Assembly (NCBI RefSeq): GCF_900005765.1
Contig: NC_041691.1
Location: 1,054,001 to 1,118,000 of the forward strand
Length of the DNA stretch: 64,000 nt
Direction: 5' to 3'
DNA from: Plasmodium relictum
Lineage: Eukaryota; Apicomplexa; Aconoidasida; Haemosporida; Plasmodiidae
Shown here piece after piece: positions 19,901 to 32,900 of this stretch; position 1 is the first letter of the stretch, and every line of letters starts with the position of its first letter. The translations under genes were made by a program, and so were the position numbers. The notes under the pieces are model-generated. The model searched no databases, was not told where the DNA came from, and worked only from the letters and a program-made list of their open reading frames with translations.

Positions 19901-20974
19901 ATATAATTCTATACAGCCAATAATTTTTAAACTTTTGTTATTTATCAAATAAATATTATTTTGTAAATAATTATAAGTTTTTGTTTTTGATAACATACTT
20001 AAATCATCTAATTTGTTTTCTTCAAAATCCTTATCATCTAATTTTCCTGATTTGAACTTTTTTTCTATATTTTCTTCAATAAAACTATTATTACTTTTTT
20101 CCTTACTGCTAGAAAATTCGAATAAGGAAAATAAGCTATTACTCATGTTACTATAGTTAATAACTATATCTAAGTAGTCGTTTAAGTCGATAGATTGCAC
20201 ATGTTGTTGATTATTTATATTATAAAAATTTATTATTCCTTTTGAATTTAAACAACATAAAAAGAAATGAAAAGCAGCAATGTGTTTAATGTTATCTGAT
20301 AAAGTTATTGTATTTTTTTTTGAAGGCATTGAGGTATTTATATCATAAAATACCCCAATATTTAAATCACATACGATAAATATTTCATTCATATTAATTA
20401 ATGTTATATATTTATAAGTTTGAGAATATTCATGGCTATATAAAAGAACTTTTTCATTATTTTTTAAATTTAATAAATAATATTTTTTATTTAGAGTTAA
20501 GAATAATGATTGCTTTACCCATAAGATGGATAATATATTATCAGAAAAATACATTTCTTTAAATGCTTTATAAGTTTCATTTTCATATTTATAAAAATAT
20601 AACTTTTTTTTAGAAACTACTAATAACTCTGATTTATTACTTTCATTAACATAAAACGAGGAAACATGCTTACTAATTAAATTTAGTACTTGAAAATTAA
20701 AATTTTTTACAAGATATAGAAAATCATCTACCAAAATAATTATTGCAGATTCATTTTCATTTATTACAATTTTATTTATTATTTTATTTCCCTTAATTAA
20801 ATAATTTTCCTCATATTTCAATTCAACTTTAGAATTTTCTTTATTTCTCCTTATTTGATATTTATATATGTGGCCATCTTTTGAACAGATATAAAAATCA
20901 TCATTTAATAAACATGTAAAAGTTATATCATAATTTATATTAACATAAGCACTATCTACTTTAAATAAATCCAT
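16969..20974 (-). CDS. VPS39: Vps39/Vam6-like HOPS/CORVET tethering subunit
   Basis: Exons in transcript order: 20974-18408, 18248-17178, 17083-16969; frame kept, 1250 residues. The N-terminal ~300 residues are beta-rich and fit the CNH/beta-propeller of this family. The middle is alpha-helical (clathrin heavy-chain-like repeats). Across the first splice the sequence AILYGKIHRH then YDSLAIL...MCEKYCHYYN resembles the Vps39/TGFBRAP1 region around LLYGKLGRHEEAL...AEEYC. The last exon encodes the C-terminal zinc-binding element CNVC...HIYC typical of Vps39. These proteins tether late-endosomal/vacuolar membranes through Rab7 or Rab5; in Plasmodium that would serve the food vacuole or apical organelles (inference). 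A Lys/Asp-rich insert near residues 950-1030 makes it longer than the human protein. Vps3 is the main alternative. Confidence 0.8.
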
Positions 20975-23733
20975 TTAATTAAATCATTTATATCTATATA
21001 TATAAAGTATTTAATCTAATAAAATAGAAAATTATTAATAATATTTAGAATACATGTGCATATATGCTAATTGTAATAATACCCTTAATAAACTAAGATC
21101 TTTTCAACGAAATAAAATAACAAAAAAAAAAAAAGAAAAAAGAAGAAAAAGGAAAAGAACAAGAACAAGAACAAGAACAAGAACAAGAAAAAGGAAAAGG
21201 AAAAGAAGAGAAAAAAGAAAAAAAGGAATAGGAACAGGAATATGAATAAGAATAAGAATGTAAAAAAAAAGATAAGGAAAAAGAAAATATAAAAGTAAAA
21301 AAAAAAAAAAATTTATTACATGATTAAAAAATAATATATGATAAACAAATACATATATGAAAAAAAAAAATGATATAAACGTTTAATTTAAAAAATAAAG
21401 GAAAAAATAATTACGAAACAGTACAAACTTTTTTTTCTTTTAAAATATTTTTAATAATCTTAAAAAAATTTTAGTTAACATGATCTATCAATATAATATG
21501 GAGATGAATCTTAATTTTGTACTTTCATAATTATTTAATACACACATAAGAATAATTTTATTTTTAATTTTTAAAGGATTTTTTAAAATCATATGTGAGA
21601 CTTTCTAAAATGCTTTTTGAAAGTTTTATATTTATAAAATTTTAACAAATTGAAAATAAAAAAATCTGTAAGTGTAAAAAGAATATGTGAAATATATAAA
21701 CATTAATAAAAAAAAATACACTTATACAAAAAGATTGTAAACAAACTATTTTAATTTTAATTTTACAAATTTTATAATATTGAATGATAAAATTTTAATT
21801 TTTTTTTTTTTTTATATTCTCTTATGTATTATTAGCAGTTTTTAAATTTAAGATGAGATTAAAAAAAAAAAAAGGAAAATTTTTATATTTTTTTTGTTTG
21901 AATTATTTTAAATATTATATTTATTATATACTACTGTATTTTTGAAAATTTATTAAAAACAAATTTATATTAACATTTTATTTCATATAACCTATTTTTA
22001 TAATCAAAATTATATTTCCTTTTTTTAAATTCAGAAAAATCTAAGTGTTTTATTCTTCGAAGATTAAATGTACAAAAATATAAATCTAATATAGAAAAAA
22101 AAATTTTCAAATCTACAATTAACTAAAAAAATTGCTTTATTAATTTTACATTTATACATTAGACAAAGCTGAGTAATAAAAAAAAAAGAAAATAAGAAGA
22201 TATAATTTGTGTTTTTTTTATTGTCTTCATAAAATTAAATAATTGAAAGAAATAAAAGAATGTACTAATTAACATTATATTTATTAGGAAGAAAAGAGAT
22301 AAGTTATAAATAATATTATTCTTTCAAAAAGTAAAATGACTCAGCATTTTTTTTTTTTTATACATAAAAATACTTATTTCACATAAAGAAAATATATTTG
22401 AAATAATCTAACAAATTTATTCTACATAATTTAGAAAAATAAATTTATTTATATTTATAAAAAAGAGTATGTTCTTTGATATACATATATATATATATAT
22501 ACATAATTTATAAGTTTTATATAAATCATAAGTATATATCTACTCTTTTTCTAATTATTTAAAAAAAAAAAGTACATAATTTATAGGTGTAAAACATAAT
22601 TGTATATATTTAATGACTTTAATTATCAACATACTTCAAAATAATTATGTATCTATAAAGCATAAAACTATTGAATAAATAAAAGTGATTAAGTAAATCT
22701 GTTCATAATTTCATAATTATTTTTATAAAATATTTACCTTTTATTTTATTGTAATGTAGAAAAAAAAAAAAAAATTAAATAAACATAAGAAAGCAACAAA
22801 AATAGGATAATTAATATAAATAACAGAAATAAAAAAAAAAAAACCAAGGTTTAGTGAATAAAGAACACATGTTTAATATTTATTAAAGAATGTTTTCTTC
22901 TGCAAAAAAAAAAAATACATATTAAAATAAAAGATATATATAAGCAATATAAATAATTAGATCCTTATTTTATATCAAAAAAAAAAAAAAGTAATTCTTA
23001 CATAAAAAGAAATTTATGTAAAAATTAATGTACAGTAAAATATTAAGTTAAAAAAAAAAAAAAAAAAAAGTGAAAAAAAGCAAATAATTTTTGAACCATA
23101 AAGAAATTATAACATTTGTGCTTTATAAATTTTCTTTTTATAAAAAACATTTATTTTTATCAAAAAATTTCAAATTTCAAATTTTGTGAATATTTACAAA
23201 AAATTATGCATTAAAAAAGAAGATACTATAATTTTTTTTTTTTTATTTTTACTATTGAAAAAAAAGTAATGTTATAAGTAATTTATACATACTTTTTTTT
23301 TTTTAAATCCTTTGTAGATTATTAAAACTACTATGATGAAAATTTTAAAAAAAAGTCATTTTCATTTTATGAGAAATATACATGCAAATATATGAAATAA
23401 ACATATATTTAAGTAATTTTTTTTTACCCATACTTATTTTTATATTAATTTAATAAAATAAATAGAAAAACAAAGAAAAAATTAACTATTTATATGTATA
23501 AATTTAATTTATTAAAACAAAAAGTAGTTAAATATAGTTATGTATATTTATAAAGATTAAAATATGAATGGTTGAATTAATTTAAAAAACAAATCATTTT
23601 TTCTTTATTTTATTTTATCTTTTTTTTTTTTCCTTTGCTTTTTTTTTTTCTTTCTTTCTTTCCTTTTTTTTTTTTTTTTTTTTTTAAATTTAGCAAGTAT
23701 AATAATACAATTTTATGAAGTATCATAAAAAAA
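20975..23733. promoter_or_regulatory. Long divergent intergenic region
   Basis: This 2.7-kb gap separates the starts of the Vps39-like gene (-) and the G3BP-like gene (+), and so holds both promoters and long 5' leaders. A purine-rich GAACAA/GAAAAG minisatellite is at 21120-21250. Many poly-A/T tracts occur. I found no snoRNA box set, tRNA or coding exon. Confidence 0.5.
21120..21250. repeat. Purine minisatellite (AACAAG and AAAAGG units)
   Basis: Tandem hexamers: AACAAG units near 21157-21190, flanked by AAAAGG/AAAAGA units and by GGAACA and AATAAG variants. All pyrimidine is on the other strand apart from the C of each unit. Confidence 0.8.
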
Positions 23734-26700
23734 ATGAATAAAAATTCAGATACAAAGCAATATAATAAGAATAAGAATAAGTATTCCTTATTTTTTTATA
23801 AAAACAAATATTCAAACATCAAGCATAGTAATAACAACAATAATCAGCATTTAAACGATCATTTCAACAGTGTTTTTAACACAAGTGTAAATTGTTCTTC
23901 AGGTAATAACACTAATATCTTTTATAAAAAAAAAAGTAATTTAAATTCTCACAACGATATGAGAAGTAGTAATATATTGTCCTATAACGACGAAATGTAT
24001 AATTTAGAAAAACGAAAACATATGAATAGTTCAGGTGCTGGTTTAAATTCTTATAATGTAGATAATAACAATAATAACAACAATAATAATAATACTTCAG
24101 TAAACAAATATAATAATAATAATAAGAATTCTTATAATTTTCAAAAAAAAGATGGAAAACATAATTATGAAGATTATTTTAGTTGTATACAAGATGCAGT
24201 AAATAGTAGTAACAATTCATTAAATCAGGGTCATCGAAATTATAAAAATTATAATGTTGAAAATAATCATGAAAATTATATGAATTTGAATAATTCAAAA
24301 AATATTAATCGTTATTATGATTTAAATAATAATGCATCTTGCATGAATGTGTCAGGACAAAAGAAAATGAGTTATTTTAATTCGCAAAGCAATAATAATA
24401 ATAATCCAGTTCAAAACACTAATAATAGTAGTAACAACAACAACAACAACAATAATAATAATAATAATAATGCTATTTCGTCGAATTATAATATCTCTGA
24501 TAAAATAATAGGAAATTCTGGTGAAAAAAATATATTAGAAAATAATATTTTAACTAGTGATAATAAAAATGTCTTATTAAATATAATGAATAGTGAGAGA
24601 AATGAAATAAATGAGGGTAAAGATGAGAAAATGGAAAAAAAGAATGAGAAATTTTCAAAGGGAAATAATAATAACTATGAAAATGCAAAAGATTCTTTAA
24701 TGAAAAATGAAATGGATATAAATAATGTTTGTAATATAAGTAATTTGAATGATATGAATTATAAAAGTTTAAATTCATCAAGTGGTAACGCATATAGTAT
24801 TTCATATATGTTTATTTATCAGTATTATTATGTTCTTCATACAAAAAAAGAAATGATGCATAATTTTTATTCCGAAAATGCTATCCTGTTAATAAGTTTT
24901 AACTATCAGAATTGTAATTATGAAAAAGATTTATATATGAAAAATAGTAGTAATGATTATGAGAAAAAGCAAAACAGTAATAGCAATGGTAACAAGTCAT
25001 TAAATGATGCAGAGAAGTTTTTTAACTTTAATGAAATAAATATTGAAGGATGCCATAAAAGTGAAAATATGATGAAATTAAAAAATAGAAAAATGATATA
25101 TGAATATTATAAAAATCTAGATGTTAATGAATGTACTGTTCATATAAATTATATTGAAGTGGTTAATTTGCATGATGAGATTTATATATATATATATGGA
25201 AAAATAAAAAAATGCAAAGATACTAATGTATATTATTTTTTCGTTCAAAATATTCATTTGCACAAATATAATATATATCAGTACTATGTAGACGTAGATT
25301 TTATTCACTATTATAACATGTATACTGGTGATGATCAGCAATATGTAAAAGATTTCAATTATGAAAATAGTAAGCTTCTAAATAATATTTATGATATCAA
25401 AAATAAAGAAGACAAAAAGAAAAAGCAAAAGGCAAATAAATCAAATATAGACAATATTAATGATTTCAAGTTAGTTAATATGAAAAATGAAATGATAAAA
25501 AATAAAAATAATGAAAAAAATTTAATTGATGATAAAAATAGAGATATTTTATTAAAAAAAAATGAGAAAGATGATAATGTATCACTTATGGAAAACAAAT
25601 ATAAAATGAAATTAGGTGCAAAAGATAATGAAAAAAAATATCAAGGTGGAAATCGTTTAATAAGAGAAAATAAAAATGGAAAAAAGAATGACGATGAAGA
25701 AGATGAGGATGAAGAGGATGAAGAGGAAGAAGAAGATGATGATGATGATGATGAAGAAGATGACGATGAAGAAGATGATGAAGAAGATGATGATGAAGAT
25801 GATGACGAGGATTATGACGAGGATGAGGAAGATGACGCTGATGAAGAAAAAGAAGAAGAAAATGATGAAGAAGAAGACGAAGATGAAGAAGATGAAGAAG
25901 ATGATGAGGAAGATGAAGAAGATGCTATAAGAAAAGAAAAAAGGCATAATAAAGTAGCAGGTGAAGACGAAAATGATGATGATGACGACGATGATGAAGA
26001 TGAAGAAGAAGAATTAAATGAAGAGAAAAAAAGAAAAAAAAAAACTGGACAAGAAAAAAGTGATGAAATGGTAATGATAAAGAAAGGAGAAGATAAAAAT
26101 TTAAAAAAAGCTAGCGGTTTAATTAGCAAGGGAAAAAATATGAAAAAAACAAATGAAGAAAAAGTCAAAGTAGGAAAACCTACGTCCGGACAAATAAGTA
26201 AGTACTCTATAGATAAAAAAAATAAAGAAAAAGAAAAAAATGAAAATTCACCAGTAAATAATATTGATTCCATTTGTAAAGAAATTGGAGATAAAATAAA
26301 TAAAAGCAATATAAAAGATAAAAATAACAATATTAGCAGCAACTTTAACAATAAAGAGAAAGATAATAATGATGAAAATTTAAAAATGAATGTAGATGAA
26401 AAAAAAATTAAAAAAAATAAAAATGAAAATGCATGGAACACGACTAATGAAAAATTGCCAAAGTTTGAAAATATTATAAAAGAAGAAAAAAATGCAAACG
26501 AAATAACAAAAAAAAAAAAAAAAGAAAAAAATAAAGTAGATCCAGATAGTTGGGTATTTAGAGTTATGAAAAATTATCAAAATAATAATTTAGGAGAGAG
26601 AAATGTATTAAATAATCAAAAACTGGACGAGAAACAAGAACATGAAGAAAAAGAAAATGAAGAAAGTGCTCCAGATGAGGAAGAGAAAAAAAGAGAAGAG

Positions 26701-27174
26701 ATAAATGTTAATGATAAAAAAATTATAATTCATAATATACATAAAAATATGGATAAAAAGAAAATAAATGATTGTATTATTGATAGATTAAAGAAATATA
26801 ATGATGGTCATGCTGTTCAAATAGATATTTATCAAAGATCAGTTAAAAAATTATTTCCTCATACATTTAACTATCAGAACAATTACGATAAAGTAAAACC
26901 TACAGAATATTCTTATGCTATTGCTGAATTAGATTGTCGACAAAGCCAACAGCTTTTGCTAGATTTAGGTTTGTATTGCAATGGCATTAAATTAAACATA
27001 GAAAATTTTAAAGAAAAAAAAAAAAATGAGATTAAAAAATTCAACAAAAAATTTAATGGATTCAATGCACCTTTAGAAGGAAAGACAAAAGATGAAAAAT
27101 TTAAAAGCACTTTTCATAGAGGAGGAGGTGGCATGACTTTTAGAAATAAAAGAAATAATATCTTCGTAAAATAA
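23734..27174 (+). CDS. NTF2-domain and RRM protein, G3BP/Rasputin-like
   Basis: Single exon, 1146 residues, good ATG. The first ~340 residues are Asn-rich. An NTF2-like domain follows from about residue 350: ISYMFIYQYYYVLHTKK, then MHNFYSENAILL, later the strand pair around HINYIEVVN and [14 protein letters not shown] long Asp/Glu tract (genomic 25690-25930, with more at 25965-26020) and Lys/Asn-rich linkers come next. Near the C-terminus an RRM begins at KKIIIHNIHKNMDKKKIND and runs through YSYAIAELD. A basic RGGG-containing tail ends the protein. NTF2 + acidic linker + RRM + RG-type tail is the G3BP (stress-granule) layout. A cytoplasmic mRNP role is inferred. Confidence 0.85.
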   Translation: MNKNSDTKQYNKNKNKYSLFFYKNKYSNIKHSNNNNNQHLNDHFNSVFNTSVNCSSGNNTNIFYKKKSNLNSHNDMRSSNILSYNDEMYNLEKRKHMNSSGAGLNSYNVDNNNNNNNNNNTSVNKYNNNNKNSYNFQKKDGKHNYEDYFSCIQDAVNSSNNSLNQGHRNYKNYNVENNHENYMNLNNSKNINRYYDLNNNASCMNVSGQKKMSYFNSQSNNNNNPVQNTNNSSNNNNNNNNNNNNNAISSNYNISDKIIGNSGEKNILENNILTSDNKNVLLNIMNSERNEINEGKDEKMEKKNEKFSKGNNNNYENAKDSLMKNEMDINNVCNISNLNDMNYKSLNSSSGNAYSISYMFIYQYYYVLHTKKEMMHNFYSENAILLISFNYQNCNYEKDLYMKNSSNDYEKKQNSNSNGNKSLNDAEKFFNFNEINIEGCHKSENMMKLKNRKMIYEYYKNLDVNECTVHINYIEVVNLHDEIYIYIYGKIKKCKDTNVYYFFVQNIHLHKYNIYQYYVDVDFIHYYNMYTGDDQQYVKDFNYENSKLLNNIYDIKNKEDKKKKQKANKSNIDNINDFKLVNMKNEMIKNKNNEKNLIDDKNRDILLKKNEKDDNVSLMENKYKMKLGAKDNEKKYQGGNRLIRENKNGKKNDDEEDEDEEDEEEEEDDDDDDEEDDDEEDDEEDDDEDDDEDYDEDEEDDADEEKEEENDEEEDEDEEDEEDDEEDEEDAIRKEKRHNKVAGEDENDDDDDDDEDEEEELNEEKKRKKKTGQEKSDEMVMIKKGEDKNLKKASGLISKGKNMKKTNEEKVKVGKPTSGQISKYSIDKKNKEKEKNENSPVNNIDSICKEIGDKINKSNIKDKNNNISSNFNNKEKDNNDENLKMNVDEKKIKKNKNENAWNTTNEKLPKFENIIKEEKNANEITKKKKKEKNKVDPDSWVFRVMKNYQNNNLGERNVLNNQKLDEKQEHEEKENEESAPDEEEKKREEINVNDKKIIIHNIHKNMDKKKINDCIIDRLKKYNDGHAVQIDIYQRSVKKLFPHTFNYQNNYDKVKPTEYSYAIAELDCRQSQQLLLDLGLYCNGIKLNIENFKEKKKNEIKKFNKKFNGFNAPLEGKTKDEKFKSTFHRGGGGMTFRNKRNNIFVK

Positions 27175-27295
27175 ATGAAACGTAAAAAAGTAAATTTTTT
27201 TTTTTTTTTTTAACCATATACATTTTTTTTTTAATTATTGTTTATATTAACAATTTTGTATTATATTATTAATGGAGTTTTTATTATGTAATAGA

Positions 27296-27361
<66 letters not shown>

Positions 27362-27471
27362 ATTTATAACATATTTAAGAAATTATCTAATATTCAAAAA
27401 ATTATGTAAATAATACAATAAGTATAATAAAAAATATTATTAAAAATATACATTTATATATGTGGAGAATA

Positions 27472-27514
<43 letters not shown>

Positions 27515-28254
27515 TCATCATCATTATTTTCTAAAATTTTGAATGACATCTTTTAATTTATTAAGATCAATGTAAAATTATTTTTCATGAATATGTAATA
27601 CTAATTTACTCTTCTTCTCATTTATTTAATAATTTAACTATTTATTTAATCACTTATTTGACCGTTTACTTAGTCATTAATCATTTAATATCATATTTAA
27701 TGTTGTACACTTATTTTACCTATTTATGATATATTTTTTTTTTTCATTTTTTATTGTAAATTTATTCCTATATTTTTGAAAATTTTTTTTTCTTTTTATA
27801 GAATAAAAATTTAATAAATAATAAAAAAATAAAATAATTTTTTTTTTTTTAAATTCAATAAATATTAAAAGTTTTATAATTAAGAATACATTGGCAACTC
27901 TTTTTTTTTTAAGTATAATTGTTTTTATATAAATATTAAAAAAATATATTAGACTAAATTTTATTAGAAGGCTTTTAATTTCGTATATATAGATGATTAT
28001 ATAAAAAAGATAACAGTGATAAAAAATATAATTGTTTAACAAATGAAGTAATTAATAATAATATATTTATAATTAAAAAGTAAATGAAACAAAAAAAATG
28101 TATGAAACAAAGTCATTAAAATTTTAATTATATATATATGGAAAAATAAATATATAAATCTTTTAAGATTTAAAATGAAAAAAAAAAAAAAAAATATAGT
28201 AATACACAAATGTGACAATTAATTTTACTCAATAAAATAAAAACCTTAAAGAAA
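27175..28254. other. Convergent intergenic region with (TA)n runs
   Basis: 3' ends of the G3BP-like gene (+) and kinase gene (-) meet here. TA microsatellites are at about 27297-27352 and 27474-27507. The short open frames in it are low-complexity. Nothing else seen. Confidence 0.5.
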
Positions 28255-29965
28255 TTAATTTAGTTCTTGGGATTTTATCCATGGATGATTAAGTGCTAAA
28301 AAAAAGAAATGAGAAAAAAAAAGAATTATTTTAAAAATATTATAGCAAAAGTGTCATGTTTTAAAGAATAGCAAAAAAATATATAATTCATATTATTATA
28401 CCTTGATATGCTGTTAATCTTTTTTTTTCATTTCTTTCTAAAAGTTTTTTTAAAAAATCTACAGCCTTTATTAAAAAAAAAAAAAAAAATTTATTTTACA
28501 AATAATAAATCATTTTATTTTACTTTAAAATAACCTCAATTGATAAAGAAGAAAATTCTTTACTTTTCCAGTTTATATTTTTGTTTAATATTTCATCCTT
28601 AAAAAAAAAATAAAATAAAATAGATATATCTAAATAATACGTAATTTTGCTTTATTATATTTTAATATTTACCACAACTTTTGGTGTGTTTTTTCCTTCA
28701 AATGGGTATTTTCCAGTCAACATGAAAAAAACCATTACACCTAATGCCCAAATATCTGATGACATTGTGTATTTTTTCCTGAAAAAATAGAAAAAAAGAA
28801 TAAAAAATATTTGATGTCATATTATTTTTATACATATTCACATAAATATATTTCTTTTTTACCTTATAAGTTCAGGTGAAATATAATGAGGTGATCCACA
28901 TAATTCAGTTAAATACTCACAATTAACCTAAAAATATAACGTGGAAAAAAAAAAATTGTTTTTTTAAAGCCTACTATTTAATTATGTATAGTATATTATT
29001 TACTTTTTTAGCCATTCCAAAATCTATTAATTTTATGTTTTTAGTATTTTTATTTTTGAATAAGAAATTTTCTGCCTTTAAAAAATAAAATAATGGGTAT
29101 AAAAAATATATAACTATTTTCTTTAAAAAAAATTTATAAAAAAATACTTTTTATCTTAATTTACTTTTATATCTCTGTGAATAATATTATTTGAATGTAA
29201 GTATTCTAAAGCACAACATATCTAGAAAAAAAAAAAAAATTGTTTATTTATATTTATATTTAAAAACTAAAAAAAATAACATTAAATAATTTTTATGGAG
29301 ATATAATCAAATAAAATTACAGTTCAAAGAAAAATGTTTCAATAAAAAATTGAAATATAAAATACAATTTTGTGGTAAATTTTTTTTTTTTCTAAGCAAT
29401 ATAATTATATATAAATAGAAAAATATATCTCCATTTATCTATATGTACATATATATACATCATATAAAATTTACCTGTCTAACAATTAAAGCTGATTCAT
29501 TTTCCATTAAACATTTATTTTTAACGATCTTATAAAATAACTCTCCTCCTTCACATTTTTCTAAAACTATATAAAATTTATTCTTATCTTCAAAAAAATC
29601 TTTAAACTTTATAATATTTTCATGACTCATTATAGATAAATATTTTATCTCATTCTTAACCATTTTTTCAAAATTACAATTCTTTTTATGCTTTTTTTTT
29701 TTTTTAATTATTTTGACAGCATATACTTCTTTTGTTTCTTTGTTAATACATTCTCTAACAACCCTACATTAAAAAGTGTAATAAAGAAAAAAAAAAAAAA
29801 AAAAACTAGATTTTTTAAAAAAAATATAAAATAAAAATGTATTTATTTAAAAAAAAATGGGTACCCAAAAGATCCACAGCCTAAAACTTTACCAAGCTTA
29901 TATTCATTTTTTTTTTTTTCTAAGTTGTTATAATTTTTTATTAATTTATTGAAAGCATTTCCCAT
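28255..29965 (-). CDS. CAMK-type Ser/Thr protein kinase, kinase domain only
   Basis: Nine exons in transcript order: 29965-29865, 29763-29475, 29221-29165, 29075-29004, 28927-28863, 28778-28673, 28597-28535, 28465-28402, 28295-28255; frame kept, 285 residues. The N-terminus MGNAF could be N-myristoylated. Kinase elements: Gly loop GCGSFG split by intron 1, VAIK-like YAVKII, HRDIKAEN across exons 3-4, DFG in exon 4, activation-loop end GSPHYISPE in exon 5, DIWALGV in exon 6 and terminal HPWI in exon 9. The pattern fits the CAMK/CDPK group. No EF-hands or autoinhibitory tail follow, since the stop comes right after the kinase fold, so calcium control would need a partner. HRDIKPEN has Ala in place of Pro. 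Confidence 0.88.
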
Positions 29966-32900
29966 TTTACCTCATAATATTTATTTAATATTTTAATTTA
30001 AAAAAAAAAAAAAATTTGATATTTTCTTATACATTTGATTAAAAAAAAAAATTCCTATCCCATATTAATTCCTATATATTTAGACATTTTAAATATTTTC
30101 AATAACATAGTTTTTGGTAATGAGATAAACATACTATTTTGATATTCATTAGAATTTTATTTTTTTATAAAAAAAATAAAATAAAAAAAAAAAAAACAAT
30201 AATTCTTATAAAACAAATATATAAAAAAATAGAAACAAAAAACTTATTCTTTAAAAAATATTTCTAAACTTTACACAACGGATTTCACAAAATATTTACA
30301 AATTTTTTTTTTTTTAAAAAAAAAAATATTATTAATAAGAAAATTTCTTCATTTTAATTTTCATTTAAAAGAAAAAATGTATGCATAAATATAATTATAT
30401 TACTTTTTTTAAAATATATTTTTTTATTTGTATAAATCACAACCATATAACAATACACAAAAAAACATAACACTTTTATTTTTTAAAATTTATTAAAAAA
30501 AAAAAAATAAAAAGATAGGATAGGATAGGATAGTATAGGATAAAATAAAATAAGAAAAATAGTTAAATTTAAAAACAATAGATTTTTTTTTTTTTTTTTT
30601 TAATAAAATTTTTTTTATATAATATTTAAATTATTTGAATTTTTGTAATTAAAAAAAAGTTTATAAAAAAAAATATAAATGAATTAATTAGTTGTAAAAT
30701 AGAAAAATTTTAGTATGTACTCTTTAAATTTTTTTTTTTAAATTAATAAGAGTTAATAATTTTATAAATATATACAAGCAGTATATATTATGAGAAAATC
30801 TATATAAAAGCAATAAAAACTCTTTGATATCTCTAAAGTCATTTTTGATATTTAAAACACTTAGATATGAGATAATAAAATTTAAAACATACCCTATGAA
30901 CATAAATTTTTATATTTAAATCTTTATATCTTTTCTAGATTTAAAATAACGTACGTGAATAATGATAAAAAACAACTGTTCATTTTTTTCTTATAAAATA
31001 TTAAAATACCTATATACAACATAATACTTAAAAAATCTTCATAATTTAATGAAACCTCATATTTTTATATTTTTAAATATGAAAATATTTTTTTTAAAAA
31101 AAAAAATAAAATAAATTTCTAAATATATTATTGGATGAAGAAGAAAATAGTGTGCATAAAATTTTTGAATACTCTGTTGATATTATAAAAATGGGTAATT
31201 TTAAAAATAAGAGATTAATTTGTTTTCATTATAAAAATGCATAATTTAATAAAAATAAAATTTTTAATAATTTAGCATTTATAAATAAATAACTATAATA
31301 AAAATTGAGTATTTTGTTCGTTTTATATTTAATGTAAAAAAACAAAATATAACGTAAAGCATTCTTTCTATTCTTTAATTTTACAAAATATGAATAATGA
31401 AATAATCAAATTTTTATTTTTATTTTATTATTTTTTTTTTTTTTTCTATTTAATTGGAATTCCATAATATTAGTTTTTCAAAAATTTTACACGGTATTCA
31501 AATTTACTTTTAATTTTTCAAATTTTAATTTGTTCATGCATTTTTAATAAATCTAAAAGATATTATTTATAATTGTAATTTTTTACATGTATATAATTTA
31601 TTTCATTTTTTAATTTATAGAAATAGATTTATATACATAAAAGTATATTTTTTAAATGAGCATAATAATTTTTTGTGTTAGCTTCACCTTTTTTTTTCTG
31701 ATGTGATGTTATATATAGAAGAATATTCTTTTAAAATAAATATTTTTATGAAAATTTTTTTCAACGTTTAAAAAAAAAATATAATAATAAAGAACATATG
31801 ATAGTATGAAGGGAAAAAAAAGAAAAAATATATAAATGTTTCCTAAAAAATTCCTTAAAAATATTAAAAATATGTATTTTTCTGCATATTTTTAATCTTT
31901 ATATTATTTTGTAGATAAATAAATATATATTTATTATTATTGAGATTTTTATAATTTTTATTAATATTTATATGTAAAAAGATTAATTCTAAAGTTCTTT
32001 ACATTACTATTGATGTTAGGTTTTTTTTTTTTTTATGTATTATAAAACAAATAAATAATATTTAATATCTCTTAAAATTTTTAGAAAATACATGCTTATC
32101 AAAAGATAGAAAAATTTTTAGCATGAAATTAAAAAAAAATATATGAATCTACTGTTTAATCAGAAAAATAAAAATATATATATCATGCTCTTATTAAGTA
32201 TGTTTAGTTTTTTTATTTTTATTTATTTAATAAATAAATTACAAATATGTTATGAAAATGTCTTTGTAATATTTAATTAAATGCAGATTTTCTTGATAAC
32301 TATTTTTTATTTCAAAAATAAATATGTTAAAGAATAAAGTTCTTAGTTCTTATTATCATTTAAAAAAGACAATTTTTTAAGTTTCTAGCATGTATTCTCC
32401 AAAATAAGTAAATCTTTATCAAATTTTTACTAAATGAAAAGTCTTATAATAGTAAACAAAAAATATATGTATATATTTATATATATTAAAATAAACTTTT
32501 TATTATAAAAATACTTTATTTTAATTTAACAAAAAAAAAGATAGGAAAAATACTAACCTCATAATAGCTGCACTAAGCAGCACAAGGTTTTTTCATTCTT
32601 CCTCATTTTTTTACAAATTATCTCTTAAATTATTTTTTAAGAATTATCCAAAAAGAAATATAAAAGAAATATTTTATAATTAAAATAAATTATATTTTTT
32701 ATTTTTTAGTAGCTATTAAATAAAATGCATATTATATTTTACAAAAAAAATTGTTTTCTATAGAATTTATCTACTTGAAAAAAAAAAAAGAAACCTAGAT
32801 ACTTAAGTGCCACTATTATGTAACAAATAAATAATTCTTATAATTGCTGTGCATTTCTTTTTTTCTGGATTATCTATTTTTATATGTTAATGTTATTATA

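Noticed and set aside
21054-21245. Arg/Lys/Thr-rich 63-codon frame
   Set aside because: It is only a reading of the AACAAG/AAAAGG minisatellite.
23331-23400. ATGATGA on the plus strand as a C box
   Set aside because: No D box downstream before coding starts.
25657-26441. Antisense Phe/Ile-rich and Ser-rich frames
   Set aside because: They mirror the Asp/Glu tract of the G3BP-like gene on the other strand.
27511-27560. ATGATGA on the minus strand as a C box
   Set aside because: No CTGA follows at a suitable distance and no closing stem is present.
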